A stretch of 23,196 bases of DNA from UMGS363 sp964402055 (GCA_964402055.1 CAYOAV010000027.1:1-23196); one strand, 5' to 3'. Numbered from the stretch's first letter, positions 14,942-22,412 are shown. Notes: a model not told the origin generated them from the letters alone. Translations and numbers: made by a program.

Positions 14942-15871
14942 ATGAAAATATATACAAGCGTTGCCGAGCTTATCGGTAAAACTCCACTTATGGAGCTGAA
15001 AAAAATTGAAGAAACTGAAAAGCTTGACGCAAAAATACTTGCAAAGCTTGAATTATTTAATCCTGGCGGAAGCACCAAGGATCGTGTTGCAAGAGAAATG
15101 TTTGAGGACGCTGAAAAACGTGGTGTTATCAAAAAAGGAAGCGTCATTATTGAGCCAACAAGCGGAAATACAGGAATAGGTCTTTCATCGCTTGCGGCGG
15201 CAAAAGGCTATCGCATTATTATTGTTATGCCCGAAACTATGAGCATTGAACGACGTAATCTTATGAGAGCATATGGTGCGGAGCTTGTACTTACCGAGGG
15301 TGCAAAGGGTATGAAGGGTGCGATCGAGAAAGCAGAGGAGCTTGCCAAGGAAATTCCTGATAGCTTTATTCCATCGCAGTTTTCAAATCCAGCAAATCCA
15401 ATCGCTCATGAGAAAACTACCGCAGAGGAAATATATTCCGATACCGATGGAAAGGTCGATATTTTCGTTGCAGGAGTAGGTACAGGCGGTACGCTGACAG
15501 GCGTTGGCAGATTTCTTAAAAATAAACTGAATGATGTTAAAATCGTTGCTGTTGAGCCTGCTGGTTCGCCTGTTCTTTCCAAGGGTGTGGCTGGTTCTCA
15601 CAAGCTTCAGGGCATTGGGGCAGGCTTTGTTCCCGAAATTCTTGACACAACTGTTTATGATGAAGTAATTGCTGTTGAAAATGATGACGCATTCAGAATG
15701 GGCAGACTTATGGCAAGAAGTGAGGGAATACTTGTCGGAATTTCCTCTGGTGCGGCATTATGGGCAGCTGCAGAGCTTGCAAAACGTCCTGAAAATAAAG
15801 GCAAAAATATAGTTGTTCTCCTCCCTGACACGGGCGAACGCTATCTTTCAACAGAAATGTTTTCCGAATAA
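14942..15871 (+). CDS. cysK: Cysteine synthase A (O-acetylserine sulfhydrylase)
   Basis: A 309-aa fold-type II PLP enzyme that makes L-cysteine from O-acetylserine and sulfide. The Schiff-base lysine is K46 in NPGGSTKDR. The substrate loop is PTSGNTGIGL, the PLP phosphate is held by the glycine loop GVGTGGTLTGVGR, and the C-terminal serine motif appears as GISSGAA. The length is exactly typical. AAAGGAG precedes the ATG. The gene is monocistronic between a strong consensus promoter and a bidirectional terminator. No cysE is adjacent. Confidence 0.95.
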   Translation: MKIYTSVAELIGKTPLMELKKIEETEKLDAKILAKLELFNPGGSTKDRVAREMFEDAEKRGVIKKGSVIIEPTSGNTGIGLSSLAAAKGYRIIIVMPETMSIERRNLMRAYGAELVLTEGAKGMKGAIEKAEELAKEIPDSFIPSQFSNPANPIAHEKTTAEEIYSDTDGKVDIFVAGVGTGGTLTGVGRFLKNKLNDVKIVAVEPAGSPVLSKGVAGSHKLQGIGAGFVPEILDTTVYDEVIAVENDDAFRMGRLMARSEGILVGISSGAALWAAAELAKRPENKGKNIVVLLPDTGERYLSTEMFSE

Positions 15872-15877
15872 AAAATA

Positions 15878-15914
15878 ACCGTACATCTCCGATAAAGGAA
15901 ATGTACGGTATTTC
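15878..15914. terminator. Bidirectional terminator between cysK and spoVT
   Basis: A 9-bp perfect stem (15878-15886 with 15901-15909) continues through one mismatch into three more pairs and a 6-nt loop. T-rich sequence follows on the plus strand, and an A-rich tract at 15870-15875 gives a T-run for the convergent spoVT transcript. Confidence 0.82.
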
Positions 15915-15915
15915 T

Positions 15916-16458
15916 TTAATCTTCAATCTGCTTCCCGAGAAATTGTGCCGCCGCTTGGATAAGATTTTGCTGAACCTCGTTTGCAACAGCTGAATCATTT
16001 GGTGCAAGAAAAGCGACTGCACCTGTAACATCACCCGAAGCATAAATCGGCAGACAAGCGATTGCCGCCTGATCCACACCTTCAACAGGAAAAACCTTTG
16101 CGTCCGAGCTTGATGAGCGGATATAATTTTTCCTGTTTTCGAGATATTCTTCCAAAGCTCTTGAAACTCTGCGTTCGCTAAATTCCTTTTTTTGTACGCC
16201 TGCAACCGCAACAACGTGATCTCTGTCAAAAACCACCGTCGGACAGTTCGCAAGCTTTGTCATAACCTCTGCAACCTGTGAGGCAGAGCTTGCCATTTCA
16301 TTTACAGCGGAATATTTTTTAAAAATAACCTCGCCATCAGCACTTGTGTAAATTTCAAGCGGATCGCCCTCGTGAATACGCATAGTTCTCCTTATTTCCT
16401 TGGGAATTACGACACGTCCGAGGTCGTCGATCCTCCTGACAATACCTGTTGCTTTCAT
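15916..16458 (-). CDS. spoVT: Stage V sporulation protein T, AbrB-family regulator
   Basis: A 180-aa transcription factor. Residues 1-52 are an AbrB/SpoVT swapped-hairpin DNA-binding domain (GIVRRIDDLGRVVIPKEIRR, then EGDPLEIYTSADGEVIFKKY). Residues about 56-180 are a GAF-like domain expected to bind a small ligand and assist tetramer formation. The N-terminus is nearly identical to Bacillus subtilis SpoVT, which tunes forespore sigma-G genes. Many Clostridia keep it even where sporulation is unclear. The ATG at 16458 follows AAAGGAAA; the in-frame ATG at 16476 would encode the RBS itself. I saw no confident promoter in the AT-rich upstream stretch to 16610. Confidence 0.93.
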   Translation of the reverse strand: MKATGIVRRIDDLGRVVIPKEIRRTMRIHEGDPLEIYTSADGEVIFKKYSAVNEMASSASQVAEVMTKLANCPTVVFDRDHVVAVAGVQKKEFSERRVSRALEEYLENRKNYIRSSSSDAKVFPVEGVDQAAIACLPIYASGDVTGAVAFLAPNDSAVANEVQQNLIQAAAQFLGKQIED

Positions 16459-16610
16459 TTTATAATTTCCTTTCACATATAGCTTTTTTTAACAAATATC
16501 AAAGATTTTTGTGTTTGCATTACTTATTTTTTCAATTTTTTTTTGTATTATTCATTATTATTCTGAAATATAAAAACGATGAGATAAATTTTTTTTGTTA
16601 GTTAATTGCG

Positions 16611-16641
16611 AAAAAAACAGCCAGCTCAAGCGAACTGACTG
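16611..16641 (-). terminator. Terminator of the broken chemoreceptor gene
   Basis: On the minus strand a 10-bp stem (16641-16632 with 16627-16618, two wobble pairs) closes a GCTT loop and is followed by T7 (16617-16611). It lies 6 nt after the stop codon at 16648, so it marks the end of the original full-length gene. Confidence 0.87.
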
Positions 16642-16647
16642 AATTAT

Positions 16648-18354
16648 TTATTGAACCTGTAAAAGCTGGGTAATTCCCGTAACCATATCGTTTATTGAAG
16701 CCGCTTGAACAGCAACCTCTGCGGTATCCTTGGCATTGCTTTCCGCCATGGAATTTATAGCGTCAAAGCGGTTGTTTGCATTGCGTATACTATCTGCCAT
16801 TTCGCTGTTTATCTGCACGGTATGCTCAATTACATCGTTCTGCTTGCTATGAGCGTTACCCATTGCTTCAACGGCGTTTACAGAAGCTGTCAAAAGCTCG
16901 GACATTTCATTAAGATAATCAAAAACCTTTTTAAAATAGCTGTTCTGTGTTTCAAGCTTGGAGGAATTTTCTTCAACCTGCGAGGTTATCTCACGCACAT
17001 TCTGTTATCCCTTCAGCTTCTCCGCATTTTCCATTGCCCTTTCAGCGGAGGTAAGAGCCTTTTTCGCCAGTTCCTCGCCCGATTTTACAGCCTGTTCCGA
17101 TTCGGTCAGGATTGCGGCTGATTTCCGTGCAGATTCTGCACTTTCAGAAGCAAGTCCACGCACCTCGTCGGCTACGACAGCGAAGCCTTTTCCGTTTTCA
17201 CCAGCTCTTGCGGCTTCAATTGCGGCATTAAGTGCAAGCATATTTGTTTGGAATGCAATATCCTCGATCGCACCTATTATAGATTTAATTCTGTCATTTT
17301 TTTCACCGATAAGCTGAACAGCTTTTTCAAGCTCTGCCGAGCAGTCATAGCTTTCTCTGACAGCTTTTTCAGCCTCTCTTGATGCTTCTGAACGGATTTT
17401 CTCAATTTCTGCCATTTCATCAAGCTTTTTTTCAAGCTCTGAAATTTTATTTTCAAAAGCAGTTTTTTCAGCGTTCACACGTTCAAGCTCCATTGCAAGA
17501 AGCTCGGAGCTATTATCCTTTTCGGTTGCTATATTTACTTCTTCATTAATTTTGACATTAACTTCATTTTCCTTTGGTTCATCTTCGTGAATAGCTGGCT
17601 TTTCCACAACAATTTCCTTAACAGCGACTGAATTTACGCTTGTTTTTTCAATAATCACGCATAAAACAACAGAAATTATTACCGCAAGCACTGCTGCAAT
17701 TGAAATTATCAGAATGTTATTTCCGCTGTTTTCCGAATTATCATAATCATAAAGTGTAAGCGTGAAATCTCCATATCTTTTTTCTGATTTTGCATATTCA
17801 GCTTCATTTTTTATATTGGAATAAATTACTGTATTGCCAAGCTTAAGCTCCGCACCGAAATTTTCTCCCGAAAGTGAAAGAAAATCCCCGAAATAACTGC
17901 TGTCACATTTGCAAAGCGTTATATTTCCATTAGTTTTGCTTGTTAAGGTATAGAAAAGCTCGCCTGTTTTTTCATCAAATACAAAGCCGTCCGATGATGA
18001 AAGTATAGCGTTTCCGTTGTAGCTTTTTTCCTCTGCAAGACCAACAGTACCGTCCTTATGTATAAAATCAACGCTTATGCCAAGTCCCTTAATTGCGTTG
18101 TTTCTGTCACGAAGAGCATAATGCTTAAATTCATCGGGGGCATATCTGATAACGGCAAGCTCCGAGGTTTCTTTAGCTGAAGCCTCCATAAGATCAGCCT
18201 TTTCCTGTATGTAAAGTATCGAATTTTCAGCCTTGGCATAGATCGTGGAGTTATTTTCGTCAGTTCCCTGTGAAACAATTGCACAAACGGCAAGAATTAT
18301 CATCGATAATACTCCAACTATGGAAGAAATCAGCTTTGCGGCTGTTTTGTTCAT
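16648..18354 (-). pseudogene. Methyl-accepting chemotaxis protein with an in-frame premature stop
   Basis: The gene starts at 18354 after GGGAGGG. It encodes a TM anchor (about 9-30), an extracytoplasmic sensor region of about 175 residues (Cache-like by layout), a second TM (about 210-232), a Glu-rich coiled coil and the tip QTNMLALNAAIEAARAGENGKGFAVVADEVRGLA. A TAA at 17007-17005 stops it after residue 449 (ENAEKLKG). The same frame continues without further stops for 118 codons to 16648, reading REITSQVEENSSKLE and on as coiled coil. The lost part is the returning helix that packs against the first helix, so a truncated product is probably inactive. Alternatives are a sequencing error or stop readthrough; the base after TAA is C, a weak termination context. 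Confidence 0.82.
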
Positions 18355-18403
18355 ATTATGGCCCTCCCTTGGAAAATTTTGAGGAAAATATACATATACT
18401 TTA

Positions 18404-18432
18404 ATTATAACTCATAATGATAAAAATGTGAA
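18404..18432 (-). promoter_or_regulatory. Sigma-A promoter of the broken chemoreceptor
   Basis: On the minus strand TTCACA (18432-18427) is 17 nt from a perfect TATAAT (18409-18404). The start would be about 45 nt before the ATG. No sigma-D-type flagellar promoter pattern was seen. Confidence 0.7.
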
Positions 18433-18530
18433 TACCTTGTTAAGAATATTTGCAAATATTTTGTAAAATTATATAAAATTTTTTGTAAAGTTTCAGACGG
18501 TTACAAAATTCTTACAAAAAACGAAAGCTG

Positions 18531-18559
18531 TTGAAAAATAAGGAAATAAGTGATATACT
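18531..18559 (+). promoter_or_regulatory. Sigma-A promoter of the D,D-carboxypeptidase gene
   Basis: TTGAAA (18531-18536) is 17 nt from TATACT (18554-18559), about 30 nt before the start codon at 18594. The rest of 18433-18530 is AT-rich without other recognised signals. Confidence 0.75.
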
Positions 18560-18593
18560 TAAGTAATTGTAAAATGAAAGGACAGATAAACCA

Positions 18594-19475
18594 ATGGCAC
18601 AAAAAAGAAAGCACAGAAAGAAAAAAATTAGCAGAGAAGCTCTTATACTTCGCTGGATAATGATAATACTGCTTGTTTTGATAATAGTTTTTGTTGTAAA
18701 AAAAATAGCAGGCAAGAATGACAGCAACGATGACGATGCTGGTGCTTCGAGTATATCGGAGAGTATTTCAGAAAGAGAAGATCCAAGCATTGAAACGGAG
18801 GTGTCCGAAACGCTGGCAACAACAGAAGAACCGCAGGAGGAAATTGACAACGCCTGGGCAATGTTCCTTGTGAACAGTAATAACGCACTGCCTGATGATT
18901 ACGATAAACGCATATCGGTCAAGCAGGTTTATACAAACGGTGAGCGTACCTTTGACTTTGACGAGCGTGCCGCAGATTATCTTATTGATATGTTTGAAGC
19001 GGCAAAAAAGGATGGTATTAATCTGACCGTAAATTCTGCTTACAGGACTATTGAATATCAGCAGTATAATTTTGACAGAAGCGTTCAGCAAAGAGTAAAC
19101 AACGGAATGAGCTATGATGAAGCTGTTGCAGATACAGAAAAAGAGGTTGCATATCCCGGAAAAAGCGAGCATAACGCAGGCCTTTCAGCGGATATTTTCT
19201 CTGATGAATATGTAAGCTTTGACGATGACGGCTTTAAAAACACCAAAGCATATGCATGGCTTATGGAAAATGCCGCAGATTATGGCTTTATTCTTCGTTA
19301 TCCCGAAAATAAGGAAGCAGAAACAGGAATTATCTATGAGCCGTGGCATTACCGCTTTGTCGGAGTATATTACGCACATAAGGTTACGGAAAGCGGACTT
19401 TGCCTTGAAGAATTTTTCGAGCAGAACGGCTGGCTTGATGAAAACGGAGTTGCTGTTGAGATGGTTGTGGAATAA
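18594..19475 (+). CDS. D-alanyl-D-alanine carboxypeptidase, VanY-like (M15B)
   Basis: A 293-aa membrane-anchored peptidoglycan enzyme. A very basic N-terminus (KRKHRKKK) precedes one TM at about 20-37, and an acidic/Ser-rich linker to about residue 85 leads to the catalytic domain outside the cell. Zinc ligands of the M15 family are visible: H193 and D200 in SEHNAGLSAD, and H252 in EPWHYRF, with E249 as the likely general base. The segment SAYRTIEYQQ is the conserved substrate region. It would trim the terminal D-Ala of peptidoglycan stems. AAAGGA precedes the ATG. Without vanA/vanB-type neighbours this looks like housekeeping wall trimming, not glycopeptide resistance. The island promoter follows 54 nt after its stop codon. 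Confidence 0.92.
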   Translation: MAQKRKHRKKKISREALILRWIMIILLVLIIVFVVKKIAGKNDSNDDDAGASSISESISEREDPSIETEVSETLATTEEPQEEIDNAWAMFLVNSNNALPDDYDKRISVKQVYTNGERTFDFDERAADYLIDMFEAAKKDGINLTVNSAYRTIEYQQYNFDRSVQQRVNNGMSYDEAVADTEKEVAYPGKSEHNAGLSADIFSDEYVSFDDDGFKNTKAYAWLMENAADYGFILRYPENKEAETGIIYEPWHYRFVGVYYAHKVTESGLCLEEFFEQNGWLDENGVAVEMVVE

Positions 19476-19528
19476 TCTGTTGGGATAATTCGACTATAAT
19501 AAAATGTGTTTATTTGTTAATAATGACG

Positions 19529-19557
19529 TTGAAAATTAATTACGAATGTTGTATAAT
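19529..19557 (+). promoter_or_regulatory. Sigma-A promoter of the TAC-like island
   Basis: TTGAAA (19529-19534) is 17 nt from a perfect TATAAT (19552-19557). The expected start near 19564 gives a leader of about 110 nt. The -10 box overlaps the left copy of the direct repeat. No separate promoter was found inside the three-gene cassette. Confidence 0.82.
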
Positions 19558-19575
19558 ATAACTTAGGTAAGATGT
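19554..19575 (+). repeat. Left copy of 22-bp direct repeat flanking the island
   Basis: This 22-bp sequence, with core ATAACTTAGGTAAGATGT, recurs at 20889-20910 with one change (T to C at 19568). The two copies bracket the promoter-proximal leader and all three island genes. It could be a duplicated insertion site or a recombination scar. Confidence 0.7.
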
Positions 19576-19609
19576 AATACTACTCTTGCTTCACAGAATG
19601 ACAGTACAA

Positions 19610-19676
19610 TTTCCTATCTAAGCAGTTTTTCAATCCGTGACTGAAGTTTTATTGAAATAGGAGATATAATGCGGTG
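19610..19676 (+). promoter_or_regulatory. Leader that can hide the toxin RBS, with a two-codon ORF at the start
   Basis: ATTCCTAT-type sequence at 19610-19617 can form eight contiguous pairs (one G-T) with 19657-19664, covering the AGGAG RBS at 19659-19663. The best-spaced ATG (19669) begins the ORF ATG-CGG-TGA, whose stop overlaps the toxin GTG start at 19674. Both features would keep toxin synthesis low; this is inference from sequence. Confidence 0.5.
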
Positions 19677-20207
19677 AGTATAGTTTCGTTGAAAGGGTAT
19701 CATACAACAACTTCTAAGAATGCCCGACAGATTTATTCTGATAAAAAATTCTTTTCGAGTAATAAATCAAACGAATGGCTGGGCGAAGGTGTATATTTTT
19801 GGTTGAAATATGCAGACGCAATGTACTGGTTTGAAAAATCGTATGTTTCCGTTGATGAAATGTGTATTATATCTGTTGACTTGAATCTGAACGAAGATAA
19901 AATTTTAGATTTAGATTCAGACAAAGATATGAATACTTTAGTCCATTTCGCCAATACTTACAATGAAGAGATGCTAAAAATGAGTAAGAAGATTCCTTTT
20001 TTCAAAAACAGAGATGAGCAACGTTGCTTTTATTGCAATTTGTATAAACGCAAATACTCTTTGGACGCTATTATTTTCTCGTTTCCGCAGGAATATAACT
20101 CCGTAGGTTTTACCGTCAAGCGAAAACAGATTTGTGTACATAACACAAAAGCTATTGATATCGAAAAATTAAACCATCTCAGAAGGAGTGATTTAGATGC
20201 TGTTTAA
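19674..20207 (+). CDS. Putative ADP-ribosyltransferase toxin of a TAC-like system
   Basis: A 177-aa soluble protein. It opens with KGYHTTTSKNARQIYSDKKF, has WLGEGVYFWLKYADAMYWF in the middle and KRKQICVHNTKAIDI near the end. This matches the PARP-like ADP-ribosyltransferase layout: a His after the first strand (H10), a Tyr in a GxYF-type motif (Y41) and a late polar residue before a strand (Q152), a possible H-Y-Q triad. Such enzymes use NAD+ to modify protein or nucleic acid. The GTG start is required because H10 is so near the N-terminus. It precedes a small acidic gene (11-nt overlap) and a SecB-like gene, the order of toxin-antitoxin-chaperone operons. The target is unknown; CmdT of CmdTAC, an ADP-ribosyltransferase acting on mRNA, is the closest concept. 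Confidence 0.7.
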   Translation: MSIVSLKGYHTTTSKNARQIYSDKKFFSSNKSNEWLGEGVYFWLKYADAMYWFEKSYVSVDEMCIISVDLNLNEDKILDLDSDKDMNTLVHFANTYNEEMLKMSKKIPFFKNRDEQRCFYCNLYKRKYSLDAIIFSFPQEYNSVGFTVKRKQICVHNTKAIDIEKLNHLRRSDLDAV

Positions 20208-20391
20208 TGAGCAAGAAATGTTATCGTTGTGCAGTGAAATGGGCATTGATTTAGTTGATAATAATGAATGTACTGAACTACCCATCGTAGATAGCAGTCT
20301 TTTTGATTTTTCAACACTCAACAATTGTGAATTATCTGATTTGAAGGATTGTGAATTTGCAATAGATGAAATGGTATTGTTGGCATCGTAA
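20197..20391 (+). CDS. Small acidic protein, putative antitoxin
   Basis: A 64-aa protein with about sixteen Asp/Glu and a single Lys, so very acidic. It has no recognisable DNA-binding motif and no membrane segment. Hydrophobic residues cluster in the C-terminal third (ending EMVLLAS), where antitoxins of TAC systems carry the chaperone-addiction tail. A perfect AAGGAG lies 8 nt before the ATG, and the start overlaps the last 11 nt of the toxin gene. The RBS is much stronger than that of the toxin, which suits an antitoxin made in excess. I do not recognise the family. The role is inferred from position, size and charge. Confidence 0.65.
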   Translation: MLFNEQEMLSLCSEMGIDLVDNNECTELPIVDSSLFDFSTLNNCELSDLKDCEFAIDEMVLLAS

Positions 20392-20435
20392 TTTTGATGG
20401 GCGAAATTTCTTTTATTGATTATCGGAGGCATACA

Positions 20436-20840
20436 ATGAAGCAAATTAATGAAGCTGATATAGAGAGTGTTTTAAAACTTGAAAACATCTACGTTGAATC
20501 ATTCAACTTTGTACGAGGTGAAAACATAGATGCTAATCCAACATTTTCTTTTGGCAGGAAAATATCTCAAAAAAATGATAACTCATCTGAAATAAGTTTA
20601 CAGTGCAAAATCGAATGGAATAAGAATGCAGAGCTTAATGTTTCTGTTAAGGGTATTTTTTCAGTATCGGGAACAGATGTGCAAGCAAATCATATCCTTT
20701 TGACAAGAAATTCTTGTGCAATTATGTTTCCTTATCTAAGATCCCAAATTACGTTGCTTACTTCGCAGCTTAACTTTGAACCGATTGTTTTACCTGTAAT
20801 TAACATCAATTCGTTATTGGATGATTTAGAGAAAAGTTAA
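20436..20840 (+). CDS. SecB-family chaperone of a TAC-like system
   Basis: A 134-aa protein that follows the SecB fold from end to end. The first strand is LENIYVESFNFV, the KGIFSVSG motif parallels GGIFSIAG of E. coli SecB, and the C-terminal FPYLRSQITLLTSQ followed by FEPIVLPVININSLL matches the FPYARE...LAPVNFDALF region. SecB is a tetrameric export chaperone of Proteobacteria. In Gram-positives a SecB-like gene beside a small toxin-antitoxin pair suggests a solitary TAC chaperone that keeps the antitoxin folded. The ATG at 20436 follows GGAGG; an upstream in-frame TTG at 20394 lacks an RBS. The gene is 44 nt after the putative antitoxin, in the same AT-rich island. Confidence 0.82.
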   Translation: MKQINEADIESVLKLENIYVESFNFVRGENIDANPTFSFGRKISQKNDNSSEISLQCKIEWNKNAELNVSVKGIFSVSGTDVQANHILLTRNSCAIMFPYLRSQITLLTSQLNFEPIVLPVININSLLDDLEKS

Positions 20841-20845
20841 ATATC

Positions 20846-20885
20846 TAAAAACGGAGCTGTTGCAGCATGATTGCAACAGCTCCGT
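20846..20885 (-). terminator. Strong terminator downstream of purB
   Basis: A perfect 14-bp stem (20851-20864 with 20872-20885) has a 7-nt loop. On the minus strand it is followed by a T-run (20851-20847), so it ends the purB transcript. On the plus strand only AATTAAT follows, so it is a weaker stop for the island. It lies inside the direct repeats, toward the island side. Confidence 0.82.
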
Positions 20886-20888
20886 AAT

Positions 20889-20910
20889 TAATATAACTTA
20901 GGCAAGATGT
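20889..20910 (+). repeat. Right copy of 22-bp direct repeat flanking the island
   Basis: This differs from the left copy at 19554-19575 by one base (C at 20903). It forms the left edge of the structured element that reaches purB. The left copy does not share the sequence to its right, so the repeat ends sharply at 22 bp. Confidence 0.7.
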
Positions 20911-20970
20911 CCTCCACCTCTAAGTTGGCTTCGCCAACCCTTGCCACGTTAAATGACGGGGCAAGCCCCT
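20889..20970. repeat. Structured intergenic element with nested hairpins
   Basis: Several perfect inverted repeats are packed into about 80 bp: GGCAAG (20901-20906) with CTTGCC (20940-20945); inside it GTTGGC (20924-20929) with GCCAAC (20933-20938) around a 3-nt loop; an alternative pairing AACTTAG/CTAAGTT (20895-20901 with 20920-20926); and GGGGCAAGCCCC (20958-20969). On the minus strand the last gives a CUUG tetraloop. It would form part of the purB 3' UTR. It may be a dispersed REP-like element or a structured RNA; I do not recognise a named family. Confidence 0.5.
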
Positions 20971-20978
20971 TATTGAGC

Positions 20979-22412
20979 TTAAACCGTAAGCTCGGCTTTT
21001 TCTCCGATAATATCCTTATTTGCTTCAAGAATAGGCTTGATGAGGTTATTTACAAATTCTTCCGTCTGCTGTGAGCTTCTTCCTGTGAAGTTTTCAGGCA
21101 TAAGAATTGCGTCAATTTCCTCTCTTGTTATCTTGAAATCAGGGTCGGCAAGGATTCTTTCTATAAGGTCGTTTTCAAGTCCAAGCTCCTTGACCTGCTT
21201 TCCTGCTTCCATAGCATAGGTACGGATCTTTTCGTGGAGAGCCTGTCTGTCGCCGCCCTTCTTTACAGCGTCCATCATAATATTTTCAGAAGCCATAAAC
21301 GGAAGCTCCTTCATAATTCTTGCACGGATAACCTTAGGATATACAACAATTCCCGAGGTTACATTTATAAGAATGTTAAGTATCGCATCAATCGCAAGGA
21401 AGCCCTCCGCAACGGAAATTCTCTTGTTTGCGGAATCGTCAAGTGTTCTTTCAAACCACTGTGTACCTGCGGTAAATGCAGGGTTGAGCGAATCAATCAT
21501 AACATAACGTGCAAGAGCTGTGATTCTTTCGCATCTCATAGGATTTCTCTTGTAAGGCATTGCGGACGAACCGATCTGATTCTTTTCAAATGGTTCTTCC
21601 ATTTCCTTGAAATTCTGAAGAATACGCATATCATTTGCGAATTTCATAGCTGACTGTGCAATTCCGCTGAGCGTTGAAACGATCTGTGAATCAACCTTTC
21701 TCGAATAGGTCTGACCCGAAACAGGAACAACCTTATCAAAGCCCATTTCCTCGGCAATAAGCTCTTCAAGCTTCTTTACCTTGTCGGTATCGCCCTCAAA
21801 AAGCTCCATAAATGAAGCCTGTGTGCCTGTTGTACCCTTTGAGCCGAGAAGTGCGAGGCTGTTTATTCTGTATTCAATCTCGTCAAGATCCATAAGCAGC
21901 TCGTTCATCCAGAGGGTAGCACGCTTGCCGACAGTTGTAAGCTGTGCAGGCTGGAGATGAGTGTAAGCAAGTGCAGGCATATCCTTATATTGCATAGCAA
22001 AATCGGAAAGCTGGCTTAAAACATTGATAAGCTTTCTCTTTACGACCTTAAGAGCGTCACGCATAATGATGACATCGGTATTATCTCCGACATAGCAGGA
22101 GGTAGCTCCAAGGTGGATAATGCCCTTAGCCTTAGGGCAGGCAAGACCGTATGTGTAAACATGAGCCATAACATCGTGACGGACAAGCTTTTCTCTTTCA
22201 GCGGCTGTTTCGTAGTCAATGTTGTCAACATTTGCTTCAAGCTCATCGACCTGTTCCTGTGTAACGGGAAGTCCAAGCTTCATTTCAGCTCTTGCAAGAG
22301 CGACCCAAAGTCTTCTCCATGTGGTAAATTTTTTATCTGCGGAAAAGATATACTGCATTTCCTTACTTGCATATCTGGTGCAGAAAGGGGATTCGTAGCT
22401 ATCAAAAGACAT
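20979..22412 (-). CDS. purB: Adenylosuccinate lyase
   Basis: A 477-aa member of the fumarase/aspartase superfamily. It performs two steps of purine synthesis: SAICAR to AICAR plus fumarate, and adenylosuccinate to AMP plus fumarate. The superfamily signature is GSSAMPYKRNP, which carries the catalytic serine loop. HLGATSCYVGDNTD and YTHLQPAQLTTVG are the other two conserved regions with the catalytic His. The ATG at 22412 follows AGGAG by 8 nt; an in-frame ATG at 22433 would encode the RBS. It is a single gene with its own promoter. Other pur genes are not adjacent. Confidence 0.96.
   Translation of the reverse strand: MSFDSYESPFCTRYASKEMQYIFSADKKFTTWRRLWVALARAEMKLGLPVTQEQVDELEANVDNIDYETAAEREKLVRHDVMAHVYTYGLACPKAKGIIHLGATSCYVGDNTDVIIMRDALKVVKRKLINVLSQLSDFAMQYKDMPALAYTHLQPAQLTTVGKRATLWMNELLMDLDEIEYRINSLALLGSKGTTGTQASFMELFEGDTDKVKKLEELIAEEMGFDKVVPVSGQTYSRKVDSQIVSTLSGIAQSAMKFANDMRILQNFKEMEEPFEKNQIGSSAMPYKRNPMRCERITALARYVMIDSLNPAFTAGTQWFERTLDDSANKRISVAEGFLAIDAILNILINVTSGIVVYPKVIRARIMKELPFMASENIMMDAVKKGGDRQALHEKIRTYAMEAGKQVKELGLENDLIERILADPDFKITREEIDAILMPENFTGRSSQQTEEFVNNLIKPILEANKDIIGEKAELTV

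Noticed and set aside
16705..17317. Two plus-strand frames opposite the broken chemoreceptor
   Set aside because: They are antisense shadows of a coiled-coil region. The minus frame gives the conserved receptor signalling motif.
21234..21653. 139-codon plus-strand frame inside purB
   Set aside because: It lies wholly inside the strongly supported purB gene on the opposite strand and has no RBS.
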